NCBI GenBank assembly: GCA_937868035.1
Contig: CALMLK010000247.1
Coordinates: 1 to 5,632, forward strand
Direction of reading: 5' to 3'
DNA from: an uncultured Alphaproteobacteria bacterium
GTDB lineage: Bacteria > Pseudomonadota > Alphaproteobacteria > Rhizobiales > Aestuariivirgaceae
DNA: 5,632 nt
Shown here: piece after piece, positions 1-5,632 of the stretch
Layout: the number at the start of each line of letters is the position of its first letter
Position numbering within the stretch: position 1 is the stretch's first letter
Notes under the pieces: model-generated
Database searches by the model: none
What the model saw: the letters and a program-made list of their open reading frames with translations, nothing else
Told to the model about the DNA's origin: nothing
Translations under genes and position numbers: made by a program

Positions 1-126
1 TGGGAATTCCTCAAGCCATACGCGCAGGTTGCGGGGCCGTTCAATCTGTTCCATCTTGTCTGCGGCGGACTTGCCGTTTACGCCGTCACGATGATGCGGA
101 GAAATCATGAACGCACCACTGCGTAA
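1..126 (+). CDS. C-terminal fragment of an unidentified membrane protein
   Basis: An open frame runs in from the left edge (first codon TGG at 1-3) and ends at TAA 124-126, giving the last 41 residues of a protein whose start lies outside the window. The fragment has one clear hydrophobic segment, roughly residues 14-32 of the visible part (FNLFHLVCGGLAVYAVTMM), followed by a short basic and polar tail (RRNHERTTA). This looks like a final transmembrane helix with a probably cytoplasmic C-terminus. Its stop lies 20 bases inside the next gene in another frame, so it is probably the upstream, translationally coupled member of the same operon. The family cannot be recognised from this piece. Its reality rests on the hydrophobic helix, the tight overlap and the absence of any other forward gene here. 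Confidence 0.6.
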   Translation, partial: WEFLKPYAQVAGPFNLFHLVCGGLAVYAVTMMRRNHERTTA

Positions 127-1519
127 GGTCTCGCCCTATATTTTCCATGGGCAGACGACGTCGCTTTGCCCGGAGTGCCTCGCCCTTGTGCCGGCCAAGA
201 TCATCTTCGACGACGGCAATGTCTACTACCTCAAGCGCTGCAAGACCCATGGCGTGTCGAAGGCGCTGGTCTCCACCGATATTCCCTACTTCAAGCTGAT
301 GCAGGACTACATCAAGCCGGGCGACCGGCCGCATGTGTTCCAGACGCGCACGGAGGAGGGCTGCCCCTATGATTGCGGCTTGTGCCCGGACCACGAGCAG
401 CATTCCTGCCTTGGCCTCATCGATGTGAACGAGGCGTGCAACCTGTCGTGTCCGGTGTGTTTTGCGGAGTCCTCAACGGCCCGCACCTTCCATCGTCCAC
501 TGGCGGAGATCGAGAGGATGATGGATGCGCTGGTGGCGAGCGAAGTGGAGCCGGACCTCCTGCAGATTTCGGGCGGTGAACCCACCATCCATCCCCAGAT
601 CATCGACATCCTGGAGGCGGCGCGGCGGCGGCCCATCCGCCATGTGATGCTCAATACAAACGGCATCCGCATTGCCCAGGACGAAGACTTCGTGAAGCAG
701 CTTGCGTCGTTCAAGCCGGGCTTCGAGGTCTATCTCCAGTTCGACTCGCTCAGGCCCTCGGTGCTCAAGAACCTGCGCGGCGCAGACCTCACCCGCATTC
801 GCAGGGAAGCACTGGAAGCCCTTGAAAGATATAATATTTCGACCACGCTGGTGGTGGTCGTCAAGCGTGGCCAGAACGACGACGAACTGGGCGACATCAT
901 CCGCCATGCCCTGCAATGGAAATGCGTGCGGGGCATCACCTTCCAGCCGGTGCAGGACGCTGGCCGCAATGAAGGATTTGATCCTTCCACGGATCGTTTC
1001 GTGCTGTCGGACATCCGCAAGGCGATCGTTGCAGCGGGCACACCCTTCACGGCGGGTGACATCATTCCGCTGCCCTGCAACCCGGAGTCCATCGCCATCG
1101 GCTATGCGTTGCGGAATGGAGACAAGATCGCGCCAATCACCTCCTATTTTCCCAAGGACATGCTGGTAGAGGCGTTGCCGAATGCCATCACCTTCGAGAA
1201 GTATCCGGAGCTTCACAAGGAGATCCTGAATTTCTTCTCGCTGGCAACGGTGGAGTGCAACAACCCGGAGCGGCTCGATGCACTGCTCTGTTGCCTGCCG
1301 CAGGTGCCGGTGCCGGAAGGCATGGGCTACGAGAACATCTTCCGCATCGCCATCGTAGAATTCCTTGATCCGCACAACTTCTGCATCAGCCGGGTGAAAC
1401 GCTCCTGCGTTCATTTCGTGACCCCGGCGGGGCAGATCATTCCGTTCGATACCTACAATCTTTTCTACCGGGACGAGGCGGCGCGGAAGCGGATGGCGCT
1501 GTCGAAGGGGGCTGCATGA
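107..1519 (+). CDS. Radical SAM protein, MJ0619 / tetraether lipid synthase (Tes)-like family
   Basis: This is a 470-residue radical SAM enzyme. Visible motifs in order are: an N-terminal metal-site module with CPEC (C21, C24) and C45-x2-H48; an auxiliary cluster segment CPYDCGLCPDH (C86, C90, C93) plus C101; the radical SAM triad CNLSCPVC (C111, C115, C118); the SAM-binding GGEPT at 156-160; YLQFDS near 209-214; FQPV at 279-282; and C-terminal cysteines C324, C384, C395, C396, C426 and C434 ending in an IPFDTYNLFYR tail. This order matches the family of archaeal MJ0619 (once described as a pterin methyltransferase) and Tes, which joins lipid isoprenoid tails using several Fe-S clusters and a rubredoxin-like iron. 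Bacterial relatives have been proposed to build membrane-spanning lipids. The substrate here is unknown. The start is supported by GGAGA at 98-102, four bases before ATG. The start overlaps the upstream gene by 20 bases and the stop overlaps the next start (ATGA). Family assignment is firm, substrate is inference. Confidence 0.9.
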   Translation: MNAPLRKVSPYIFHGQTTSLCPECLALVPAKIIFDDGNVYYLKRCKTHGVSKALVSTDIPYFKLMQDYIKPGDRPHVFQTRTEEGCPYDCGLCPDHEQHSCLGLIDVNEACNLSCPVCFAESSTARTFHRPLAEIERMMDALVASEVEPDLLQISGGEPTIHPQIIDILEAARRRPIRHVMLNTNGIRIAQDEDFVKQLASFKPGFEVYLQFDSLRPSVLKNLRGADLTRIRREALEALERYNISTTLVVVVKRGQNDDELGDIIRHALQWKCVRGITFQPVQDAGRNEGFDPSTDRFVLSDIRKAIVAAGTPFTAGDIIPLPCNPESIAIGYALRNGDKIAPITSYFPKDMLVEALPNAITFEKYPELHKEILNFFSLATVECNNPERLDALLCCLPQVPVPEGMGYENIFRIAIVEFLDPHNFCISRVKRSCVHFVTPAGQIIPFDTYNLFYRDEAARKRMALSKGAA

Positions 1520-1851
1520 AATATGTCCTCGCTGCGTTGTGCGGCATTGTCGTTCTGTTCATGGGCGGCTGCGCCATTGTATCGGTTGCGGCGATGCCGC
1601 TTCCCATCATTCCGGGCGGCATCGCGTTCCTGAATATTCTGATCCTTGGCGCACTCTTCGGCTGGAAGACGCAATGGCGCCCGGCCTTCTATATTCTCGG
1701 CGTGGTTGACATCCTCTTGGCTGCTGGTGCCTTCCTGGGAGGCATCAGTGCCGGGCCCGATGCTTCGGTCTTCATGGTGGCAGGCGCCGTGATCGGGCTG
1801 AAGGGCCTGCTCAGCCTGCTCTATGCCTGGCGCGTGGGAGAGGCCGTATGA
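1516..1851 (+). CDS. Small four-helix membrane protein, unknown function
   Basis: This 111-residue protein is not one I recognise. It is almost entirely hydrophobic, with likely transmembrane helices at about 4-26, 31-49, 57-76 and 84-104, and only short polar links (KTQWR at 51-55, a GPD turn at 80-82). The first helix carries LFMGGC at 14-19, which resembles a lipoprotein box. However, the residue three before the cysteine is Met, and the next gene carries the same motif in an internal helix, so lipidation is doubtful. The start ATG overlaps the radical SAM stop as ATGA and has AAGGGGG at 1505-1511, four bases upstream, which indicates translational coupling. Its stop overlaps the next start in the same way. 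Co-translation suggests a role linked to the membrane side of the radical SAM pathway, but that is inference only. Confidence 0.82.
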   Translation: MKYVLAALCGIVVLFMGGCAIVSVAAMPLPIIPGGIAFLNILILGALFGWKTQWRPAFYILGVVDILLAAGAFLGGISAGPDASVFMVAGAVIGLKGLLSLLYAWRVGEAV

Positions 1852-2150
1852 CGGCGCTGTTCTTCATCGGATTGATTGCCGTTGGCGGCGGGTTGTTCTT
1901 CTGGCTGTTCCGACGGGAGGAGAACCGCAAGGCTGCCGGATTGCCGCGCTTGTCCACTTGGCGGCTCGTCGTTGCGGCGATCTTCGGCCTTGTGGCCCTG
2001 TTCAGCGGGGGCTGTTCGCTGCTGTTTGTGCCGGATGCACTGAAGGGGAACCAGTACATCGACCCCGTGGCCGTTCTCGTCATCGGCGGCATTCCCTTTG
2101 CCGTCGCCTGTCTCATCGTGTGGCTTTCTCTGCGGCGCGGAAACGGCTAA
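1848..2150 (+). CDS. Small three-helix membrane protein, unknown function
   Basis: This 100-residue protein belongs to no family I recognise. It has likely helices at about 3-21, 38-60 and 73-95, with a basic/acidic stretch RREENRK at 22-28 between the first two and a terminal RRGNG tail. Its middle helix contains FGLVALFSGGCSLLF at 46-60, which lines up with CGIVVLFMGGCAIVS at 9-23 of the preceding protein; seven of fifteen residues are identical, including L-F-x-G-G-C. The two may therefore be distant relatives or share a structural motif. The start overlaps the upstream stop (ATGA at 1848-1851), with GGGAGAGG at 1836-1843 as a strong ribosome site. It is the third overlapping junction in the run, so it is very likely translated with the radical SAM gene. 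Confidence 0.8.
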   Translation: MTALFFIGLIAVGGGLFFWLFRREENRKAAGLPRLSTWRLVVAAIFGLVALFSGGCSLLFVPDALKGNQYIDPVAVLVIGGIPFAVACLIVWLSLRRGNG

Positions 2151-2177
2151 GGCGGCCCCAGAACAAGAGGACCACAC

Positions 2178-2996
2178 ATGTTCGCAGAACTGTCGCGCGA
2201 ATTCGCGGAACTTTTCACCTTCGGCGCCATCACCACGCTGATCATCCTGACGGCGCTGGAAACGGTGCTGGGTTTCGACAACCTCTTGTACATTTCCATC
2301 GAGGCCAAGCGGGTGCGGCCGGACCAGCAGGCGCGGGTGCGCAAGCTGGGGACGCTGCTCGCCATCGTTCTGCGCATTGTGCTGCTGTTCGTGGTGCTGC
2401 TGCTGATCCAGATGTTCCAGTCCAGCTGGTTCAAAATCGACTTGCCGTTCGTGCACGGCGATTTCAATGGCCACAGCCTGATCGTGCTCGCCGGCGGCCT
2501 GTTCCTCATCAACACCGCGCTCAAGGAAATCCGCCACATGCTTTCGGTGAGCGATCTGGAACATGAGGAGGGAGCAGGACCGAAGCACCGCAGCGTCGCT
2601 TCCGCGATCTTCTGGATCCTCGTCATGAACATCGTGTTCTCTTTCGACACTGTTCTTTCCGCGGTGGCGCTCACCAAGAACTTCATCGTCATGTCCCTGG
2701 CGATTGTGCTTTCCGGCGCGATGATGGTGTTGCTGGCCGACCACGTTGCAAGGTTCCTGCAGAAGAACCGGCTTTACGAGGTGCTGGGCCTGTTCATCCT
2801 GCTGCTCGTTGGCGTGATGCTGACGGCGGAGGGCGGGCACATCGCCCATCTGGCCTTCTTCGGCTACGACATCACCCCCATCGAGAAATCCACGTTCTAT
2901 TTCATCGTGGGGGCGCTCGTGGTGGTCGATGTGCTGCAGGGACGCTACCAGAAGCGGCTCGACCTGGAAGCAGGCAAGAGGCCGCCCAGCCCATAG
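2178..2996 (+). CDS. TerC family integral membrane protein
   Basis: This is a 272-residue polytopic inner-membrane protein of the TerC family. The two internal-repeat signatures are visible: LETVLGFDNLLYISI at 27-41 (E28, D34, N35) and MNIVFSFDTVLSAVALT at 150-166 (D157), whose acidic residues are thought to bind metal. About seven hydrophobic segments are present, with a charged loop at about 126-138 between the two halves (LEHEEGAGPKHR). Family members include the manganese exporter Alx and Bacillus proteins implicated in supplying metal to secreted enzymes. The name comes from tellurite resistance, but a lone TerC without other ter genes, as here, says little about tellurite. The start follows GAGG at 2167-2170 with a seven-base spacer. 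It begins 27 bases after the small-membrane-protein run and could share its transcript. The ion carried cannot be told from sequence. Confidence 0.93.
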   Translation: MFAELSREFAELFTFGAITTLIILTALETVLGFDNLLYISIEAKRVRPDQQARVRKLGTLLAIVLRIVLLFVVLLLIQMFQSSWFKIDLPFVHGDFNGHSLIVLAGGLFLINTALKEIRHMLSVSDLEHEEGAGPKHRSVASAIFWILVMNIVFSFDTVLSAVALTKNFIVMSLAIVLSGAMMVLLADHVARFLQKNRLYEVLGLFILLLVGVMLTAEGGHIAHLAFFGYDITPIEKSTFYFIVGALVVVDVLQGRYQKRLDLEAGKRPPSP

Positions 2997-3008
2997 TTCA
3001 AAGGCTGG

Positions 3009-3037
3009 TTTACAGTCTGCCGAAACCTCTCTAAACC
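3009..3037 (+). promoter_or_regulatory. Weak candidate sigma70-type promoter for ettA
   Basis: In the 82-base gap between terC and ettA, TTTACA (3009-3014, five of six matches to TTGACA) is followed after 17 bases by TAAACC (3032-3037, only three of six matches to TATAAT). A shifted reading, TCTAAA at 3030-3035, matches the -10 box better but leaves a 15-base spacer. The location suits separate transcription of ettA. No terminator-like hairpin is evident after terC, so read-through is also possible. Confidence 0.25.
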
Positions 3038-3055
3038 GCGCGCCAACTCACCCAT

Positions 3056-3063
3056 TTGCGCAA
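3056..3063. repeat. TTGCGCAA palindrome upstream of ettA (copy 1 of 2)
   Basis: A perfect 8-base palindrome, TTGCGCAA, lies 15 bases before the ettA ATG. It is part of a 10-base string TTTGCGCAAG (3055-3064) that recurs in the divergent gap at 5135-5144. I noticed no third copy in the window. It overlaps the region where a ribosome site would lie, and could equally be chance or a small operator. Confidence 0.3.
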
Positions 3064-3078
3064 GGTTTTTCCGACGTC

Positions 3079-4734
3079 ATGGCACGCCAGTTCATCTATC
3101 ACATGCAAGGCCTCTCCAAGTCCTACGCGGGCGGAAAGAAGGTCCTCGACAACGTTCATCTCTCTTTTTACCCGGACGCGAAGATCGGCGTGCTCGGCCC
3201 CAACGGCTCGGGCAAGTCGACGCTGCTGCGCATCATGGCGGGGATCGACACGGAGTGGAATGGCGAGGCATGGCTCGCCGATGGCGCAACCTGCGGCTAC
3301 CTCGAACAGGAACCGCATCTTGATCCCGACAAGAGCGTTTTTGAAAACGTGATGGAAGGTGTTGCGGCCAAGAAGGCGATCCTCGACGAATACAACGCGT
3401 TGATGATGGACTACACCGAGGAGAATGCCGACAAGGCAGCCAAGTTGCAGGACGTGATCGACGCGCAGAATCTGTGGGACCTGGACTCGCAGGTGGAGCA
3501 GGCGATGGATGCCCTGCGCTGCCCGCCTTCGGATGCGGACGTTTCGAAGCTCTCCGGTGGCGAGCGCCGCCGCGTGGCGCTGACACGCCTGCTGCTGTCG
3601 AAGCCTGACCTGCTGCTGCTCGACGAACCGACCAACCATCTTGATGCCGAGTCAGTGAACTGGCTGGAACACCACCTGCGGGACTATCCCGGCGCCATCC
3701 TGATCGTCACCCACGACCGCTACTTCCTCGACAATGTCACGGGCTGGATTCTCGAACTCGATCGCGGCCGTGGCATTCCCTACGAGGGCAACTACTCGGC
3801 CTACCTCGCGCAGAAGGCCAAGCGCTTCGCCCAGGAACAGCGCGAAGACGCGGCGCGCCAGAAGGTGCTGGAGCGTGAATCGGAATGGATGGGCAAGTCC
3901 CCGCAGGCCCGCCAGGCCAAGAGCAAGGCGCGTATCAAGGCTTATGACGAGCTTCTCAAGATCAACGAGGCGCGCGTGCAGTCTCATTCGGCACAGATCA
4001 TCATTCCGAGCGGAGAGCGGCTGGGCGACACGGTGATCGAGGTCGAGAACCTCAACAAGGCCTTTGGCGACCGGCTGCTGATCGAGAACCTGTCGTTCAA
4101 ACTGCCGCCGGGCGGCATCGTCGGCATCATCGGGCCGAACGGTGCGGGCAAGACCACGCTGTTCAAGATGATCACTGGCCAGGAGCAGCCGGATTCAGGC
4201 ACGATCAAGGTCGCGCCTTCCGTCAATCTTGGCTACGTGGACCAGAGCCGCGATGCGCTCGATCCCAACAAGACGGTGTGGCAGGAGATTTCCGGCGGCA
4301 ACGATCTCGTCATGCTGGGCAAGCGCGAGGTGAACAGCCGCGCCTATGTGGGGGCTTTCAACTTCAAGGGCGGCGACCAGCAGCAGAAGGTGGGCACGCT
4401 CTCGGGCGGGCAGCGCAACCGCGTGCATCTGGCCAAAATGCTGAAGGCAGGTTCCAACGTGCTGCTGCTTGACGAGCCGACCAATGATCTCGACACGGAA
4501 ACGCTGGCCGCACTCGAAGAGGCGCTGGAAGATTTTGCCGGCTGCGCCGTCATCATCAGCCACGACCGCATGTTCCTTGACCGTCTCGCCACGCACATTC
4601 TCGCCTTCGAAGGCGACAGCCATGTGGAATGGTTCGAGGGCAACTTCCAGGACTACGAGGCCGACAAGATCCGCCGTCTGGGCGAGGACTCGGTGATGCC
4701 GAAGCGCATCAAGTACAAGCAGTTCGCGCGCTAA
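3079..4734 (+). CDS. ettA: EttA, ABC-F energy-dependent translational throttle protein
   Basis: This is a 551-residue ABC-F protein with two ATPase domains and no membrane segments. E. coli EttA is 555 residues and aligns along its whole length by recall. Domain 1 has Walker A GPNGSGKST (40-48), signature LSGGE (158-162), Walker B with catalytic E183 (DEPTNHLD) and switch H212. Domain 2 has GPNGAGKTT (352-360), LSGGQ (441-445), E466 (DEPTNDLD) and H495. The arm lies at about 95-135 and the basic tRNA-interaction linker at about 242-310, including SPQARQAKSKAR. EttA binds the ribosomal E site and couples the first peptide bond to ATP/ADP level. The open frame extends upstream to 2929 inside terC, but similarity to EttA begins at MARQFIYHM, so ATG 3079 is chosen. 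Only a weak CAAGG at 3061-3065 precedes it, suggesting a poor ribosome site. The second signature has Gln where E. coli has Glu, a common variation. Confidence 0.96.
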   Translation: MARQFIYHMQGLSKSYAGGKKVLDNVHLSFYPDAKIGVLGPNGSGKSTLLRIMAGIDTEWNGEAWLADGATCGYLEQEPHLDPDKSVFENVMEGVAAKKAILDEYNALMMDYTEENADKAAKLQDVIDAQNLWDLDSQVEQAMDALRCPPSDADVSKLSGGERRRVALTRLLLSKPDLLLLDEPTNHLDAESVNWLEHHLRDYPGAILIVTHDRYFLDNVTGWILELDRGRGIPYEGNYSAYLAQKAKRFAQEQREDAARQKVLERESEWMGKSPQARQAKSKARIKAYDELLKINEARVQSHSAQIIIPSGERLGDTVIEVENLNKAFGDRLLIENLSFKLPPGGIVGIIGPNGAGKTTLFKMITGQEQPDSGTIKVAPSVNLGYVDQSRDALDPNKTVWQEISGGNDLVMLGKREVNSRAYVGAFNFKGGDQQQKVGTLSGGQRNRVHLAKMLKAGSNVLLLDEPTNDLDTETLAALEEALEDFAGCAVIISHDRMFLDRLATHILAFEGDSHVEWFEGNFQDYEADKIRRLGEDSVMPKRIKYKQFAR

Positions 4735-5126
4735 TCCATATGGCGGCGAAGGAGGGGCATGAGTGCGAAGAGCACTTGCCCCGCCAGCCCAAGTTGTACG
4801 GGTAGCGTTCGGTAGCTTGCGGCGTATTCCGAAGGCGTGACGCCGCCAAGCGTCACGGCCAGCAGCAGTTCCGCGAGCAGGAGCAGGGTCAGTGCGGCGG
4901 CGCCCATGACCGTGCGCCGAGAGGCCATTGGCGGGAGATGTGTGCGCGCAATCGCCAAGCCGCAGGCAACCCATGACCACGCCAGCATCAGCGGGAGTTC
5001 GGCAGAGACCGCCAGCGTGTGACCCAGTGCCGGAGCAATCCAGAGCGTCCGGATGGTTCCCAAGGCAACGCCTGCGGCAAATACCAGCGAGGCATAGAGA
5101 ACGGCAGCGCGAAGCGAGGCGGTCAT
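4731..5126 (-). CDS. Conserved-type four-helix membrane protein, unknown function
   Basis: This is a 131-residue hydrophobic protein read leftwards, with likely helices at about 7-24, 38-60, 72-93 and 108-126. Notable residues are the GTIR turn at 23-26, E43-x-P45 at the start of helix 2, E86 within helix 3, and the closing LMPLLRR at 122-128. This arrangement resembles small hypothetical membrane proteins I have seen in proteobacterial genomes, but I cannot name a family or function. The frame is open to an upstream ATG at 5174 (147 residues). The ATG at 5126 is preferred because the extra 16 residues are polar, look unlike a membrane protein N-terminus and have no ribosome site. The 5126 start has only a weak CCAGG before it. 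Its TAG (4733-4731) overlaps the ettA TAA, so the two genes converge with a four-base overlap. It diverges from the kinase-fold gene. Confidence 0.72.
   Translation of the reverse strand: MTASLRAAVLYASLVFAAGVALGTIRTLWIAPALGHTLAVSAELPLMLAWSWVACGLAIARTHLPPMASRRTVMGAAALTLLLLAELLLAVTLGGVTPSEYAASYRTLPVQLGLAGQVLFALMPLLRRHMD
4754..4782. terminator. Stable hairpin just past the ettA stop, terminator-like but without a T-run
   Basis: GGGGCA (4754-4759) pairs with TGCCCC (4777-4782), and AGTGC (4762-4766) pairs with GCACT (4772-4776). This gives an 11-pair stem with a two-base bulge (TG) and a five-base loop GAAGA. It starts 20 bases after the ettA stop and lies inside the last codons of the convergent gene. 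Neither strand has a T-run after the stem, so intrinsic termination is doubtful. It could instead protect a 3' end or be chance within coding sequence. Confidence 0.35.
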
Positions 5127-5135
5127 GGCCTGGTT

Positions 5136-5143
5136 TTGCGCAA
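5136..5143. repeat. TTGCGCAA palindrome in the divergent gap (copy 2 of 2)
   Basis: This is the same 8-base palindrome as at 3056-3063, within the shared string TTTGCGCAAG. It lies nine bases before the leftward ATG at 5126. A second small inverted repeat, CCGGA-T-TCCGG (5145-5155), lies directly beside it. Together they form a symmetric patch that could be an operator for the leftward gene or the divergent pair. Confidence 0.3.
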
Positions 5144-5211
5144 GCCGGATTCCGGTGCAAGGTCGCTGTTGCATTTTCGTGCGTGCGCCACAATGTGAGC
5201 CACAGCAGCGC

Positions 5212-5217
5212 AGGGAG
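5212..5217 (+). promoter_or_regulatory. Strong Shine-Dalgarno site fixing the kinase-fold gene start
   Basis: AGGGAG at 5212-5217 stands five bases before ATG 5223. It favours this start over later in-frame GTG codons at about 5289-5295, even though the first 20 residues are a basic extension ahead of the conserved domain. Confidence 0.6.
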
Positions 5218-5222
5218 CGGCA

Positions 5223-5632
5223 ATGGCAAAGGGCAAGGGAACGAGGAGGCCGCCGCGCAACTCTGCGCGGTCATTGCGATCAGCGCTTGTGGTGGTGAAT
5301 GCGAAGGCAGGCACAGTCCGGTCCCGAGGGCCGGATGCCGTCAAGGCGCTCGTGCAGGAAAAACTCTCGCCGCATTATTCGCCGCTTGATGTGGTGCTGG
5401 CGGATGGTGACGTTCTCCCCGACGTGCGCAAGGCGCGGGATGGCAAGACCCATGACGTCATCATTGCGGGCGGAGGCGATGGCACCATCACCTCAGTTGC
5501 CTCGGAACTGCTGGAGTCCGGCGTGGTGATGGGCGTGTTGCCACTGGGCACCATGAATTTCTTCGTACAGGCGCTGGGGTTCTCGCCCGTCCTGGAAACC
5601 GCGCTCGATCAACTTGGGGCATCGCTTGAACG
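5223..5632 (+). CDS. Diacylglycerol kinase / sphingosine kinase-like (DAGK catalytic domain) protein, 3' end missing
   Basis: The first 136 codons are present; the window ends mid-gene, and since relatives are usually about 300 residues, more than half is missing. After a basic N-terminal extension (residues 1-20, rich in Arg and Lys) comes the DAGK catalytic fold: VVVNAKAG at 23-30, the nucleotide-binding GGGDGT at 83-88 (D86), and LPLGTMNFF at 106-114 corresponding to the conserved GTxN motif. The family (LCB5/YegS type) transfers phosphate from a nucleotide to lipid alcohols such as diacylglycerol, sphingoid bases or undecaprenol, usually as a peripheral membrane protein. Substrate cannot be judged from this half. 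Divergence from the four-helix protein gene across 96 bases leaves room for a shared control region, although I see no convincing -35/-10 pair there. Confidence 0.9.
   Translation, partial: MAKGKGTRRPPRNSARSLRSALVVVNAKAGTVRSRGPDAVKALVQEKLSPHYSPLDVVLADGDVLPDVRKARDGKTHDVIIAGGGDGTITSVASELLESGVVMGVLPLGTMNFFVQALGFSPVLETALDQLGASLE

Noticed and set aside
824..840. AT-rich patch with a perfect TATAAT (830-835) inside the radical SAM gene
   Set aside because: No -35 element stands at 16-18 bases upstream and no gene starts just downstream; it simply encodes Arg-Tyr-Asn-Ile-Ser.
473..1414. A 313-residue open frame on the minus strand
   Set aside because: It lies wholly antisense to the radical SAM gene, whose motifs are unmistakable; its composition (His, Arg and Glu rich, no motif) is typical of a GC-rich shadow frame.
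1549..1572. Lipoprotein signal (LFMGGC) in the 111-residue protein
   Set aside because: Met at the -3 position is unusual, helices follow immediately, and the same motif is internal in the next protein, so a structural motif is more likely.
1821..2849. A 342-residue minus-strand open frame
   Set aside because: It is antisense to terC and the small membrane gene; its Gln/His/Glu-rich sequence is the mirror of hydrophobic codons, not a real protein.
2929..3078. Upstream extension of ettA to an ATG inside terC
   Set aside because: The extra 50 residues are low in similarity to any EttA and overlap terC coding sequence; alignment with EttA starts at the ATG at 3079.
5169..5196. TTGCAT ... CAATGT as a promoter for the kinase-fold gene
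   Set aside because: Only three of six and two of six consensus matches, too weak to call.
4195..5274. A 359-residue minus-strand open frame
   Set aside because: It overlaps both ettA and the leftward membrane gene in a different frame and shows no domain motif.
5299..5529. A 76-residue plus-strand open frame
   Set aside because: It is an out-of-frame shadow of the DAGK-domain gene, which has the clear GGGDGT and GTMN motifs.

Overview
The window is GC-rich and tightly packed. Its protein set (an EttA-type ABC-F factor, a TerC protein, a LCB5/YegS-like diacylglycerol-kinase-fold protein and several small membrane proteins) looks like a chromosomal segment of a Gram-negative proteobacterium. 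Codon choice and protein style suggest Alphaproteobacteria; that is an impression, not a demonstrated assignment. I see no insertion sequences, tRNA or rRNA genes, CRISPR arrays or phage genes.

Layout. (i) Positions 1-2150 hold a closely packed forward gene run: the last 41 codons of a membrane protein, a 470-residue radical SAM enzyme of the MJ0619/tetraether-lipid-synthase (Tes)-like family, and two small unknown membrane proteins of 111 and 100 residues. Each start overlaps the preceding stop (20, 4 and 4 bases), so translational coupling is likely. (ii) A TerC-family membrane protein (2178-2996) follows after 27 bases and may belong to the same transcript. (iii) After an 82-base gap with a weak candidate promoter comes ettA (3079-4734), encoding the ribosome-bound ABC-F factor EttA. 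(iv) A small four-helix membrane protein runs the other way (4731-5126); its stop overlaps the ettA stop by 4 bases. (v) A 96-base divergent gap leads to a diacylglycerol/sphingosine-kinase-like gene (5223 onward) that is cut by the window end.

The most interesting part is the first operon. A Tes/MJ0619-like radical SAM protein is encoded with small multi-helix membrane proteins, two of which share a short G-x-V-x-L-F-x-G-G-C motif at different positions. Archaeal relatives join lipid tails in the membrane and bacterial relatives have been proposed to make membrane-spanning lipids, so a membrane-lipid-modifying cassette is a reasonable but unproven hypothesis. The rest (ettA, terC, the kinase-fold gene) is ordinary housekeeping or accessory content.
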